From Amborella trichopoda (taxonomy: Eukaryota > Streptophyta > Magnoliopsida > Amborellales > Amborellaceae): DNA of 64,000 bases. Numbering within the stretch: position 1 is the first letter of the stretch; every line of letters begins with the position of its first letter. The notes under the pieces are model-generated. The model saw only the letters and a list, made by a program, of their open reading frames with translations. It did not search any database and was not told the DNA's origin. Positions 1 to 12,663 of the stretch are shown here, piece after piece. The stretch spans positions 422,357 through 486,356 of the forward strand of contig NW_006499443.1 in assembly GCF_000471905.2 (NCBI RefSeq). Reading direction: 5' to 3'. Made by a program: the position numbers and the translations under genes.

Positions 1-284
1 GGAGAAAAGTTTAGCTGGGGGTTAGTTGTATAAAAAGCATATTTTGATTTTGATTTTTTTTTTTTTTGTTTGTAGTTTGCCCTTTATGTTTTTTAATTTT
101 CTAAGTTTGAAATCCATACTAACTGTATACAAAACCGTCCAACCGCTCCAAGGCTTTGACCGGTTCGAATCGGGACCGGTCATGATAACGCTGCCGCCAT
201 CTGCATAGGGTTGTGAAGCCAACCACATAATAATAGGGTTCCGGAGCCTGTCCAACTTTTCCAACTATTTCTACCATCCTCACT

Positions 285-464
285 GAAGAACAGCCTCAAA
301 TCTCCATCTCTCTCTCTCAATCCTTTTGCTTTCTCTATTTCTAGATCCTTCTCTCTCACTCTCTAAACCCTCTCCCATCTCTGTATCCTTCTATCTCTAG
401 ACCTGAGATAGCCTTGAAACTCATAAAACCTCTCTGAATCCTAGAGCTTGAAGATTCAAGAACC
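285..464 (+). promoter_or_regulatory. Pyrimidine-rich 5' leader of the KH gene
   Basis: The roughly 180 bases before the start codon are dominated by TCTCTC and CTCTAAACC runs. CT-rich leaders of this kind are common in plant 5' UTRs and core promoters. No convincing TATA box lies at the expected distance; a TATAAAAAG at 29-37 is over 400 bases from the ATG. The transcription start cannot be placed from sequence. Confidence 0.4.
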
Positions 465-1848
465 ATGGCCGAAGAGACGTTCTCTTCAAGGGCGGACAGC
501 CACAAGCGGAAGTTCGATGAGCCCCCACCAGCTCCTCGCAGGCCCACCGGCTTCTCTGCTGCCCCGCCTCCGGAGCAACAAACGGGTTCATACAACAGTG
601 TCCCCCCGCCGATGGACGAAATCGCTCTAGCCAAACAGAGGGCCCAAGAGATTGTTGCTCGCCTTGTCAACAGTGCGGATGCCAAGCGTCCCCGCACCGA
701 TGACCCATCTGAAACCCTAACCCCCTCCAATGGCTTCCTAACTGGTTTGTTCACATACATACACTCTCTCTCTATATTTTCTCTTCTTTTTTTTTTTTGT
801 GATTGTTGCCTCTTTATTTCTCCATCTATCTCTCTAGGTATTTTTATCTCTATATGCTTTGTTCTGTACCTCTTTGTTTGCTGTTTGCTACCTCTTTGTA
901 CCCCTTTATCTGCTTTTTATCTCTGTGTTGTCATTTTTTCCTCTTTATTTTATATTTGTCATCTCGTTCAAGCTTCCTATTTGCTGTTTGGTATGTCTTC
1001 ATTTTTCTAATTGCTAGCTGTGTTTGCTATTTGTTGCTAGGTTTTTAACTGTATTTGCCAGTTTTTCTCTATTTTCTGATTGTCATATCGTAAGTTCGAG
1101 TTGCTTTGTATTTCTCTCTATTATTTGTTATCTATTTCTGGGTCTTTTTTTGCTATATTCTTTTCTTTCTGGATCTATTATTTTTACTCTCTTTGCCCTC
1201 TCTTTGTAGACATTTATTTGCTCTCTATTAGGTCATTGCATCTTCGTCATTGCATCTTCCTATCTCTCAATTTGTTATTGAATTTGTCTCTTCCTATCTC
1301 TCAATTTGTTATTGAATTTGTCTCGCTTTGTCTTTATGGCAATTTCCTGTCATGATTACTGTCTTTGTTATTGATTACGGGCATGGACAATACACAATGA
1401 TAAAACACCTGGGCTTCTGCAAGTATAATTTTCATGGATTTTATGGGAGCTTGATATTTATTTTTCTATTATTTGTAGAATGCTTCGTTTGGGGAAATAA
1501 GAATTTTTAGGGTTTTTGTTTGTATGTATATCGCCCTTTTCCTTTTATTTTCTGAATGCTAACCTGAGCATTGGAGTTTCTAGACATCAAGTCATGCCAC
1601 CTGCCACCCTGACAGATTATTCATTGTTTGATTGTTTTGCTCTGTAGCGTGATTAAGGTGGACCCATTACCAAATCTGGTCTCTTGAAGATAATCTGGTG
1701 TTATGAAGATTTTAATATGGTGTCTTGAAGATAGTCTGGTGTTATAATTTTTTTTATATGGCATCTAGAATCTTTTGGATTTTTCTGTGTGCGTATGTGT
1801 TAGTGATTTAGTGTCTGCTTCCAGCATTAGGATATCGAGTTGGCCAAA

Positions 1849-1881
<33 letters not shown>

Positions 1882-4800
1882 ACTCACTCACACACACACA
1901 CACACACAGAGGTTACAACCGGGATTTCTAGGATGTGCTTGGCTGAGTGTTGGTATTAAACCTAGTTCAATTGGGTATTGGTTTGTCATCCCTCATGTGG
2001 TGGCCTTGGGAATTCGATGTGATTACATTTGAAGTTCTAATGTTTTTTATCCTATACTTTTCTCTTAGGTCATGCTGCTTGCTAATTCAGTTTCCTTGCG
2101 ATTACGTGACAGGGTTTCAATAGTATGACGGATTTAGACATTTTGAAGTGACTGTGTTGTGTTTGATATCTGTAATAAGAGTAGAGCCTTCTGTTTGTCT
2201 GCATCTGCTCATCCAACTTTGTGCGCTAGTCTTTTTACAAGGTAGTTGCTAGTCAAAAGAAAAAAAAGAGTTAGAGATCCATATGTGATGAATCATTCAG
2301 GGGAACAAAAGGACAAAGATATCTGTATATTTGTTTAATTATATGTAACATGTAAAGTTCATTCTTTCTCTTTTCTACATATTCATGCTATTTAGATGAA
2401 TGAATTTTGGAAAACGTTGATTCACATATTTTATTTTATGTTAGTATATGGTATAGCCCTGAGCATATGGTGGGCATTGTGTAAATGATGCTTTCTGCTG
2501 GTACTAGCTTCGTGGGCACCTAAACATGGACAACAACATGCCATTGTATTTGTAGAAAGTATTCATGATGATGCATAAATGATTTCATTAGTGGGGGTTC
2601 TTTATATTGTGGGGGCAGGTACACACGATACTTGGAGTTGGAAAGGTCCTCTATTAACAAATTGTTGGATATTCAACTAGGATTTAGTTTGTAAGAGGTG
2701 AATGTCTTAGTCTCTTAGCTGGATGGTATATATGGTGCTAATATGGAAAATCCCACTGGTCTTAATTCTGTACTTTGGAAAGTTCATCAGATACTCTTCA
2801 TGCTATCGACATCTCCATCTGTTATATTTTTACCAAAACCCTTATCCATATTATTCTGTTATGTCATTCCTTATTCTTTTTGCATAACTCTTCCGTGCTG
2901 ACAATTATATGTTCGTTTTTATTGACAATTTCTTGCTATTGATTTTTTATATCCCTTTCAGATCTTTCACAAAACCCCCCAAGCCAGCCAATGGGGAACC
3001 TTCAAGTCAACCCCACCGTTGCAGCACAACCAGCTTCTTACTATGGTTTTCAGGGCACAAGTAAAAAGATTGATATACCGAATGGGAAGGTTGGGCTAAC
3101 ATCTCTATTGATATCCCTATGCTTCTTTGATTTCCACTTGTTACTGACACTTAAGTGGATTCTCATCCTTCATATTGTTGCTTTCTCCTGTTTACAGGTT
3201 GGTGTTATTATAGGGAAGGGAGGAGAAACCATTAAATATCTTCAGCTCCAGTCAGGGGCTAAAATTCAAGTTACCAGGGACAGTGATGCTGATCCGAATT
3301 CTCCAAATAGACAAGTAGAACTTGTTGGTACTTCTGAGCAAATCAGCAGGGCAGAGCAGCTAATCAAGGATGTGATTGCAGAGGTGTGTTTGCTCTGCTG
3401 AACTTTATAATGGTTCCTTTTCGAATTCATTTTTTTATTAATTTCATTAGCAAGGTGTTTTCTTATTGTCTCTATGGCTTTCTGGTGGATCAGGCAGAAG
3501 CAGGGGGCTCTGGTGCGCTTGCAGCTCGGGGCATCTCTTCAGTGCAACCGGACGGTAGTGAACAATTCGTGATGAAGGTTCCAAATAACAAGGTAATATT
3601 CTGGATCTTGTTATCTGCTCTTTTTTTGGTTTCTTTTGGGCTAGATGGTGGTCTTTTTGCGGAATTTTAGACGTGTTTGAATTGATTGACCTCTGCCTTA
3701 TCTAGGTTGGACTGATTATCGGTAAAGGGGGTGAGACCATAAAAACCATGCAAAGCAGGACTGGAGCACGGATTCAGGTTTGTGACCTTCACCTTTTAGT
3801 TGGAAATTGATGCTGTCAATTATTTTGCTAGCCCTGCTTTTATTAAAAAACAAAATCATGTAATTGGTGAAAATTTCCTTAGATTTAGTGTACTAATTGT
3901 TTTGTTGGTATTGGCATCATTGTTATCCAACATTCAGAGCTTTTCATTATGACTTTGTGAAGCTTTTAGAAATATAAGCTAGTTTTGGGTACTTTAATCG
4001 GTTTTGAGAGATCTGGAGTCGCACCCACACAATTGTCTAGCCATTTGTTTGGCAGACTCTTGGGCTCATTTAATGGTGCATTTCCCTGGAAGCCCGAGAG
4101 CTGTTTTAACTATATTGTTAATAATTTCTGCTCGATATTTCAATAGGGTATCATGCGGTTATTGGCTCCTATGCTTCCAATTATGGTGAACTTCACAAGA
4201 TTTCTGTGCAATATCTGTTTAGCATTTGATGCCATTCTTAGTTCTTTAAAAAAAACACATTTGATTGCTGCCTATTCTCCTGGCCCCACTCTTCCTTACA
4301 AATTTAGCTTCCAAAGATAGAATTTGCTGTTCAATAATTTCCTAAAATGTCACTGTCATTCGAATAGCATCTGGCTGACCTGTCAAAGAGCAATGGTCTT
4401 TTCAATTATTAACAAATATGCTATCAAAAAAGAAAAGCCGCTTGTTTATTTGGATTTGATGTATTCATGGTTTTTCTCCTGGCCCCACTCTTCCTAATTT
4501 AGCTTCCAAAGATAGACTTTTGCTGTTTAATAGTTGCTCAAAATGTCACTGTCATTTAAAAAGCATCTAAGTAACCTGTCAAAACACAGTTTTTTTCCAT
4601 CATTCACAAGTGTTTTGTCGAGTAATGTTTCCCCTTGTTTATTTGGATTTTGATGTACTCATGTTTTGTTCGTTGGCTTCTGAATATGTCCTGATCTACT
4701 ATGCTGTAGATGATGTTTCTGTTTTCTTGTATTTTTGCATATGCTTAACTAAAATTTATACATTTTTGTGTGAAATGCAGGTGATACCATTGCATCTCCC

Positions 4801-7800
4801 ACCTGGGGACACATCGACAGAAAGAACAGTTCAGATGAATGGCACTAAAGAGCAAATTGAAGCTGCTAAAGAATTAGTCAATGAAATTGTTAATGAGGTA
4901 TGCGTTGTTGGATTCTGCATGAATACCTGGTATGCCTGGTGATATCTCTTTTATTATTCATACTTGCATGTATGCTTTTTGAAACCTTTGTTTAGATAAG
5001 CATTCTTATGGATGTGTACATGAAATGGTGCTGTAGTTATGTATCGTAAACACTAAAATGGTCATTTAGACTAGCTATTTTTATTCAAGGTGTATGTGTT
5101 AGATCTTGGTCTTTTGTATCTATTTTGTGCCCTGCAGGATATTTGTGTCAATGATCTCTTCTTTACGTTCTACTGAGATTTGACCATGGTGGAAATTTCA
5201 CTGCAAGTGCTATGCATATGAATGTTGTTGGCATGCTCTCAATATTTTCTAGTAGCACTAATTCATTGATTGACTGGGTGCCATTTTTGTTATGGTGTAG
5301 TGCCCTTGCCTCCTAGTCTATGGGCATCCTGCATTTTGCACTTTTGTGAAATGTGAATTGTACATTCCTTTATAACGGCAGGCATTCTTCTGTTCTTTCT
5401 TGTTTTAACTCCCTGTTTGTATGAAATTCAAGAAACTTGATTTTGATCATTCTGTCTACTATGACTATGTGAAGTGTATCTCTAGAGTCCTACATGTCGC
5501 ATTGCCACATTTTTATAAGCTTCGAGTTTTGTCAGGATGTAAGAACTGGTTTCTAAGGTGAGTTTGGAAACGATATACTTGATGGACCATATATCTACCA
5601 TATATTACTTTTTGCAATTGCTCTATGTTCCATATTCCTAGCTGCAGGGTCGTCATTTGGATGCACACATGTGTGCCTGGAATTTTGAGAAGTTATGTTA
5701 GTTGCAGCAATTTGAAGGAATATGAACGGTACAACATCTGCAATGGACATTATATTTGTTTCCTTCTAATCACCAAACATGTAATTATTACTTTTGGCTT
5801 TTTGGTACACTTACCTTATATATATTTCCAGTCATTTGTGAGGTTTCAGATGTTTGAAGACCACATTTTTTGCTGCATTCTTTGTGTACACGCAACTGCC
5901 AACAAGGGCTGTCACGCAACTGCCAACAAGGGCTGTCTAGTTATGCACTCTGATAGTCAGATATCATAGCATTCACTTTTATATTTCTCATTTTTTATTT
6001 GGTGTTCCATCGACATTGTGTATTTTGCTGGTCTTAACCTTTTATTAAACCAACTATATCCACTATTGCTCTTCCTACTAGTGCACGGTCTCTTGTACAT
6101 GATCTACGTTTTGTATTTAGATGCTTCTATTGGATTCTTGTCGGCCACAAGTATTTGACGAGGAGAAATATTGAGGGTTGTGGCCATCAACTCATTTAGT
6201 AAGTCTGTGGAGCAGTTGATGTCTTGTTGAATATATCTCCTTTGCCAATTCCATTATTGAATTTGCTTCAGCTATTAATTGATGGATTATTATAGTTTTT
6301 ATGGAAGCAAATTTACTCAATTATTTGGAGCACTTAATGGATTATCGTTAAGTGGCTTCGAAAATTCCTCTATGGCATTTTGTTGGTGGTAGGTTAGCCA
6401 GAACCATATAAATCAAGTGAATGTAAGCTCTATTTCCCTGTTTTCTGCTCAGTTTCTGAATCTGCAGGATAAGTGGGCTGCTAAAATCCATTCTTCAATG
6501 TTCGGTCTTCTTGATAGAAGCAGGTTTGCGTTAGGTGCAGATGTGCTACAATTTTCTGTGAATTGTTTGGACTTCAAACATTTTTGTGAATCCTGGATAA
6601 GTCAATTCACGTATACTTGTTTAACATTGCTGGATATGTTAATCTTGCCTTGGAATTACTTGAAGGGATCGTGTTAAGCAGGAAGTATGTTGATAGCCTC
6701 TATAGAAGTTAGTCTAAAAGGTTTGGTTGGTGTCATATACATTTCTTCGTCAACGATGAGAATATATATGAAATAATTTCTCGTTTGGTTCTGGTTTTTG
6801 TCAGTTTCTTATGCTCGCACTTGTAGAAACTTTACTCAAGAATCATTTGGGATTTTGGGATCCAGCATTATTTGTTACTAACCACAGGGTTGGCTTGATG
6901 AGCATGTTGGTGTTCCTTTGTCTCTGATTGACTAGGCAGAACTATATTTCATGCCAAGTGCTGGTATGGTTTTGAATATCCCAATGGTATTACTCTGTAT
7001 AATTTATACTCCATTTAAATATCTGTTGAAGATATTGTCATAACTAATTCCTCTTGGAGACTACTATTGAATTGGGATAATTAGCTTGCGTGGAATTTCA
7101 CTCAGGAGAGATGCTCTTTTTATAAAGAAGCACCACTGGATATGGTTATTTTGAGCGCATCCACAGGAAGTGTATTCTCACTTGGGTAGGGTTCACTATG
7201 AATGTTATATATGGATCATATTTTAGTGTTTTAAAGGATTGAATAGTTACTGCTTCTATCACTTTCTTGTTGAATTGTTTCTTTGTAAATGGAACTGTAT
7301 GTCATATACTTCTTGAGTTGCTTGTACGAGTTTTGAATCCATGATTAGTTAGTGGGGAAGGATGAGGATTTGCTGATTTGTCCGTTGTATGAAACCCCAT
7401 TCAGTTAGTCCAATGCAACAAGGTGAGCATGTCATTTCTTACTGCCTAATAGAGATTAGATCAAATGAATGTATCCTTTTGGTTAATACAAATAGCATCT
7501 TTCCGATTCTCTCTTATATGCGTAGGCCGTCTTAATTCTTGGTTCTCACTAAATTCATCTTGCCTCTTGTGTTAAATGACCACTTTCTCTCACTAGTCTT
7601 GTGACACTGTTTACTTCTCCACCTCACTACTCTTTTGCTCTCTCTTGCAGACCCGCCCAAGAAACCCGACAATGTCAACAAATTACTTGCAGCCAGGTGC
7701 CTACCGTCCACCTCGCCCCCCCTACAACTGGGGCCCTCCAGGCCCTCCTCCAATGCAACAGCAGCAGCAGCAACCAGGCTATGGCTACACACAACCCGGA

Positions 7801-8787
7801 CCCTATTCAGGCCCACCTCCTTACATGTCCCAACCATATGCTGCTTCTCAACAATACGCTGCCTATCCACAGCAACCCCCTGCCGCCTATAATTCCTCTT
7901 GGGACCAAACTACCCCTGCCTCAAACCCAACACAGGCCCCTCAACAAGCCCCAGGTTATGATTACTATACGCAACCCGGCCAAACCACAGCACCCACTGC
8001 TCCTGACACTAACTATGGTTACACCCAACAACCCCCCACTTCTAGCGCACCCTATGAGCAATCCTATTCTCAACCCTCTAGTTATACACAACAAGATGGC
8101 TATAACACTAACCAAGCTCCAAACCAACCTGCAAGCCAGGCACCATATGACCAGACTCAGGCCTACTCTGGACCCAATTATGGCCCGCCTGGTGCACCAA
8201 CCCAGCAAGAGTCAGCTCCATCCTATGGAACCCAGGGCTCGAGCCAGGCACAACCGGTCCAGCCAGTGGGCTCACAACCAGGTTATGGTGTTCAGCCTCC
8301 ACCTGCTCAAGGTGGGTTTCCATCGAGCCAACCCATGGCTCAGTCAGCATATGGGCAACCAGGTCCTTATGCTCAGGCTGGCTATGGACCTCAGGCTCAA
8401 AAACCACCTGCATATGGGCCTGTTGCTGGAGTAGCTCAGCCTGGGTATCCTACCCCGAGCCCACCCGCTCAGTCAGGGTATGGACCTCCTGCTCCTTATA
8501 CGAGCCCTGCCCCGCCTGACCAGGCTCACCAAGGTGGATCAAGTTATGGGCAAGCGGGTTATGGTGGGCAACCTGCTTATGGGCAGCCAGGCTATAGTGG
8601 GCCACAAGGGTATGCCGGTGGTGTTGGCGAAGGTTATGGTGGATATGAGCAGAGGCCATCGAGCGATAGGCAGCCAGCATCAGGTCATGGGTATTCGCAG
8701 CAGCCACCTCCTGCTTATGGTGCCGAAACCGGCAGTGGTGCGAGCAGCACTCCGGTTGGGGTCCCAAAGACCTCACCTCAGAGTTGA
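465..8787 (+). CDS. KH-domain RNA-binding protein, far-upstream-element-binding (FUBP)-like; 7 exons, 672 aa
   Basis: Predicted exons: 465-744, 2962-3089, 3198-3383, 3494-3592, 3706-3777, 4781-4897 and 7651-8787, all GT-AG and joining in frame. Likely a nuclear single-stranded RNA/DNA-binding regulator. The start sits in a good context (accATGGcc) and opens MAEETFSSRADSHKRKF, typical of plant members. Residues 1-93 are charged and proline-rich with basic NLS-like stretches (HKRKF, KRPR). KH1 is at about 130-198 with VGVIIGKGGETI; KH2 is at about 223-294 with VGLIIGKGGETI; both keep the nucleic-acid-gripping GKGG loop. Residues 295-672 form one exon of Q/P/Y/G-rich low complexity with many GYG, AYGQ and PPAY repeats. 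Length and order agree with Arabidopsis KH proteins of this group (about 650-730 aa). Animal FUBPs have four KH domains, this plant type two. Family assignment is firm; the target nucleic acid is unknown. Confidence 0.93.
745..2961 (+). other. First intron of the KH gene (2.2 kb)
   Basis: T-rich intron following exon 1. It holds a 34-bp direct tandem duplication at about 1257-1324 (units ending in TGAATTTGTCTC), a degenerate duplication of a CTTGAAGATAATCTGGTG motif at 1680-1752, and a (CT)n-(CA)n microsatellite at 1850-1908. No further exon with coding potential was seen; open frames in it are low-complexity T-rich runs. Confidence 0.7.
1850..1908. repeat. (CT)n(CA)n compound microsatellite in intron 1
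   Basis: About 30 bases of CT dinucleotides followed by CACTCA and then a CA run, inside the first intron of the KH gene. Comparable CT-CA compounds occur in the SKS introns at 45178-45224 and 45902-45934. Confidence 0.9.
4277..4672. repeat. Diverged 199-bp tandem duplication in KH-gene intron 5
   Basis: The block starting CTCCTGGCCCCACTCTTCC at 4277 recurs at 4476 with the same order of sub-motifs (AGCTTCCAAAGATAGA, AAAATGTCACTGTCATT, CCTGTCAAA, TTGTTTATTTGGATTT). The offset is 199 bases. Many substitutions and small indels show it is older than the exact duplications elsewhere in the window. Confidence 0.75.
4898..7650 (+). other. Last intron of the KH gene (2.75 kb)
   Basis: This long intron separates the KH2-coding exon from the low-complexity C-terminal exon. 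A 24-bp perfect tandem pair (CACGCAACTGCCAACAAGGG core) lies at about 5889-5936. The 3' end has a normal polypyrimidine tract and TCTTGCAG acceptor. No other gene or recognisable transposon was seen inside. Confidence 0.65.
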
Positions 8788-8989
8788 GGTGGTCTCTTTC
8801 TCTTATGACTTATTCGCGTCTTTCTTTGGGTGTGTGTGCTTAGCCTCTGTCTTAGGTTCGCGTGTTTTCAGGTTGGTGTTGGGATTTTCGAAGTGTTCAT
8901 AAACTTTGTGGATGATCAGGATTCAGGAAAAGAATTTTATCCTGTGCTTTTGGGTTTAGTTTTCCAGTTAAGAATTAAATGGAGTGCAA

Positions 8990-9245
8990 AAATTTTTCAT
9001 GCGGGCTGAATTGCATTTCTACAATATGTATAAAGCATCTATCATAAAGATTGATGCAATTAGGTTGTCCATCTAAAAACAATTATAATTAACGGTTCAA
9101 ATGTTTTTTTAATATAAATATTATTTTTAGTTTTAATAATTTATTTATTTTTTCATATTCATAATTTCCATATTAAAGATTATATATTTTTTAAAAATAA
9201 GATCAAATTATATTTAAAAAATATATTTATTGCCAAGCCGTGGGC
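8990..9245 (-). repeat. Repeat family 2 (TGTAGAAATGC-type short element), copy 1
   Basis: About 250-bp AT-rich element, reverse-oriented relative to other copies, with a GCATGCGG-like edge, GCATTTCTACA, and a conserved core (CGGTTCAAATGTTTTTTTA, then the complement of AGATCATGAATATGAAAA). Related copies lie near 10375, 13350, 14190, 33435, 47884, 50281 and 53080. Ends carry inverted TTTCTA/GCGG and GCATGAAA motifs, which suggests a TIR-bearing MITE. No clean target duplication was found here. Confidence 0.55.
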
Positions 9246-9427
9246 TGGCCGCATAGAAATCGTGTCCAAATGTTATTGGAGGAGGGCATGCGGAAACTAT
9301 GAAAAGAAGTTGGGTGGCATGCGAAAGCGGTGAAAATGTTATTGGAGGCCACGCGTAAACGAGTGGCTTGGTTCTTTATCCTATTTATTTTTGTATCAAG
9401 CCCTCAAGTTTGGAAGTAACTTTCGTT

Positions 9428-9560
9428 AAGGATGAAAGTATCCCTTTCTATATTCATCCCAATCTAGATTCATCTTCTCTTTAAAAAATTTGAGAGTATC
9501 CCTATCTAAATTCATCTTCTCTTTAAATTTTTTGAGAATATCTCATCTTCTCTTCAAAAA
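9428..9560. repeat. Degenerate tandem repeat (ATTCATCTTCTCTTTAAA unit)
   Basis: Two to three imperfect units of roughly 50-60 bases built on TATCCCTNTCTANATTCATC and TTCTCTTTAAA with TTTGAGA linkers. It lies in AT-rich intergenic DNA downstream of the KH gene and has no coding potential. Confidence 0.5.
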
Positions 9561-10374
9561 TTTTGGGATGGTATCAATTTGTAGAGATAATTTCAATTTG
9601 AAATTTGAGACATCGTGAGATAGTTTTTCTATTCAAATAAATTGTGTTTTTTCTCTCCAAATATTTTGAGATAGAAACTGTCTTTAAAAGGTGTATATCT
9701 AAAATTTCAAATTTGAATAAATTGTAGAGCAAGAAACTATCGTGAATGTTCGAGGGTATTCTCATCTTTAAAAAAATAATATTTTACTTGGATGTTTGGA
9801 TATAAAAATGAATGGTTTTGGGGTTGATGTAATTAAGAAAATATCAAGGGTTGCATGCCAAGAAAGCAGGCGCTTTGTACAAACCTGACCCTTTTTCCAT
9901 TTTAAAGAAATCTATTTTTTTGTTTTGTTGTGTGCACACGTTCATACCCAATTTCTTCTCTTTCTTTTTAGTGGCAAGATTGCTCATGCTTAAAATTTTG
10001 AAAATCCGAAGTTTTTTATCATGAGAACTAAAAAAAAAAAAATTCAAATTTTCTCAGAATTTGAAGTTCTTTATATTGATAAAACTCTAAAAAATTCAGA
10101 TTAAAAAAATATGAAGTTTTCTATGCGAGTTTTATCAACAGGGAAAAATTTTGGATTCTCAAAATCATAATTTTTTTTCTTGATATTTGGGGTGTACATT
10201 AACATAAAAAACTTCTTTGAAAATTTGAAGGTTTTTTGCTGCTAAAAAAACCATAGATTTTCAAAATCTGATTTTTTTAATTAATGCATTTAAAGAAAAC
10301 TAGAAAAGACTTTGGATTTTGAAAAGAGCGCAGTTAGCATGTGACCAATCTTGCACATGAAGAAATGTGGTGGG
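9561..10374. other. AT-rich intergenic DNA, nothing recognised
   Basis: AT-rich sequence with repeated GAAGTTTTTTAT and AAAATTTGAA-like words and no credible gene. It sits between two family-2 elements in opposite orientation (8990-9245 and 10375-10575). Confidence 0.5.
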
Positions 10375-10575
10375 TTTGGCAATAAATGTATTTTTAAATA
10401 TAATTTGATCTTAATTTTTAGAGAATATATAATTTTTATCATGATGAAAAAATAAATAAGTTTTAAAAATTAAAAATAATAATTACATTAAAAAAATATT
10501 TGAACGATTATTTAGATGGACCACCTATTTGTGTCCATCTTTAAAATATATGCTTTGTACCTCTGGATCCTACAT
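10375..10575 (+). repeat. Repeat family 2, copy 2
   Basis: Clearly alignable, by eye, to the reverse complement of 8990-9245: ATTTAAATATAATTTGATCTT, then AAAAAATATTTGAACG, then GATGGACCACCTATTTGTGTCC and CATCTTTAAAATATATGCTTT. The two copies form a long imperfect inverted repeat around 1.1 kb of AT-rich DNA. Confidence 0.6.
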
Positions 10576-12265
10576 ATTGTACAGATGAGTTATATTAACA
10601 ATAAAAACTTATAGACCTTGGAATCTCAAATTCGAAGGGCATTTGGGAAAAATACAAAAAGAGGATAAGAGGGGGATACAAGTGTAATATTTAACATTTT
10701 CAGGGGGGTTTTTATTGAAGAAAAGTATATAATGAGACTATTTGCCTTTGATAGAATGTGGTCATAATTAATCTTGACTATTGTATGTGAAATTGGGTGC
10801 TTGCATTTATTTTATTGATCAAGCTCAAAGTTCAAAAGAAATTTTTTCGAACTTCGTAACATATCCAAACTATTAGATTTCACATCGGATGATTATAAGT
10901 AACTATGTTTTTGTACCAAAGATAAAAAATCTCATTATATAAAATCCTTTTTAATAATGATAAATTTAACGGGATATTTTGCTAAATTCTCTTATTATTA
11001 TATATCTTAAGTGAGATCGATCTTCCATAATCTTTCGACATCTATTCTTTTCTTTTCTTTACTAAAGCATATTGTGATTTCTTAATTATTTTTCTATTTT
11101 GACCTTTTATTTTCTGAAAATTATTTCCAACTCTTTTATTAATAATTACCATTATGCCCCTACCCTACCCCAAAACCCGTGCAGTAAAATAAAGGAAAAA
11201 CCTTCCTGTGATAGGAGTTACAGTCATGCTTTTTCAACACAATATTTGCCTATTATGGGAAGTCTCAAAAATTTGCTTTCAAGTTCTATGCACATGAACT
11301 AAAAGCCCACTGTAAGCGCCAGAGTTGTGTAAGAATAGAGAGAGTCAATTCAAATTGAGAGAGGGTGAGAAAATCAGGTAGAGAGAGAGAAAATGAGTTT
11401 AGAAGGTGTAAAAAAAAAAGGGGAAGTGAGGTCACGGTTGAAGTGAGCACTCGCTTGTAGTTTTGACGAACAATGTGACCGTTGAGTTTTTATTAATCAA
11501 TAGACAAACACTACCAATGTGACTGTTGAGTTTCTATTAACCAAACCAGCATCCAACGGTTATCAACCATTTATCAACGGACAAACAGTATACACATACG
11601 TAAGTTTTCTCAACGGTTAGTATTAGAGGCATTGGATCACTCGCACAAATGCCCACCACCATCAAATGCACCATTTGGATCGGGGATACGTCCCTTAAGA
11701 GTAGGGCGAGTCTCAAGCCCGACCCGTACACATGCTTGGGAGAGGATATAGCTAATGCACTAAATTGCCACTCACGATGGTGCTGTAGACTTAAATATGG
11801 CCCCCTCTGAATTTTAGTGTATGTTTATTCCCTTAGGTATATTTATTCCCTCAAGTAACCTCTTTAATAAATATTCTAACTTAAATAAAAAAAAATTCTT
11901 AATTGCACCCTTTAAATATTTGAAAAAGATAGCCAAATTCTTAATTGCACCCTCTAGATATTTGATAAAGATAAAGTCTCGAGATTAAAAAGAAACAATT
12001 AAATTGTTAGGGAGTGGGATCTAAACCTTTGAAAAATAAAAATAAAAATTTTTTATTTGAGAATAATCATCTATTGATTCTCAAGTAGTTACCAAAATTT
12101 GAGATTTAAAAAATCCTCCGAAGTACGTGATGTGATCGAGGAAGTAACAGTAAACTATCCTCACGAGTGAGCATAGTATAACACACTTAAATATGAGGAA
12201 AAGAATACACATAACTAATCCTATTGCGGCTATTAATATAGGTGCGACAGAGAAGGAGGAGATAA
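10576..12265. other. Intergenic DNA, no gene seen
   Basis: No coding region with recognisable similarity. A fragment at about 10715-10935 (AGAAAAGTATATAATGAGAC to TTTTTGTACCAAAGATAA) resembles repeat family 3 described at 24635. A GAGAGA-rich stretch lies at 11335-11395. The rest is featureless AT-rich sequence. Confidence 0.5.
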
Positions 12266-12269
12266 CATA

Positions 12270-12663
12270 TGAAATTTTTAACAAAAGTTTCTATAGAGCC
12301 GACGCTCTAAACAATCAAATTAAACCCTACCTCAAAAATTTCACTAGAGTAGGTTGTTTTGATGCGCAAATATCTTCAAATTGATCATCTCGACATTAAG
12401 ATGCATGGATATGAGAAAAAAAATAGATTTTAAGTTTCGAAAATATGGTATTTTGTAACGTATTTTTGGACCATCAATTTTCAAGTTTCATAGATCTATA
12501 GATCTACAGTATTTTTGAAGTTTTAAAGTTTATAAATAAAGGTGAAAATATTTTTTTAGTTTATTACAAAGATTTTCAGTATTACAACCATATTTCTCGA
12601 TACTATTTGAAGGTGAGCTCTAATTTCATTGTTTAGAGCCTAGGCTCTATACAAACAACACTC
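12270..12663 (+). mobile_element. Mutator-like MITE, subfamily b (copy A), degraded ends
   Basis: Contains the subfamily-b signature: GAGCCGACGCTCTAAACAATC near the start, TTCACTAGAGTAGGTTGTTTTGATG, CTTCAAATTGATCATCTCGAC, and a mirrored TTTAGAGCCTAGGCTCTATACAAAC at the end. No clean 9-bp duplication is visible, so the limits are approximate. Family assignment rests on copies at 23057 and 32631, which have target duplications. Confidence 0.65.

Noticed and set aside
145..195. GGTTCGAATC looking like a tRNA T-loop
   Set aside because: No A-box, anticodon arm or acceptor stem fits around it; the palindromic ACCGGT words explain the match.
3386..6677. Open frames of 60-110 codons across introns of the KH gene
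   Set aside because: They run through splice sites into T-rich intron sequence and show no conserved domain beyond the true exons.
7532..8776. Several long frames on both strands over the last KH exon
   Set aside because: They are shadows of the repetitive Q/P/Y/G coding sequence; only the frame that joins the KH exons gives the known tail composition.
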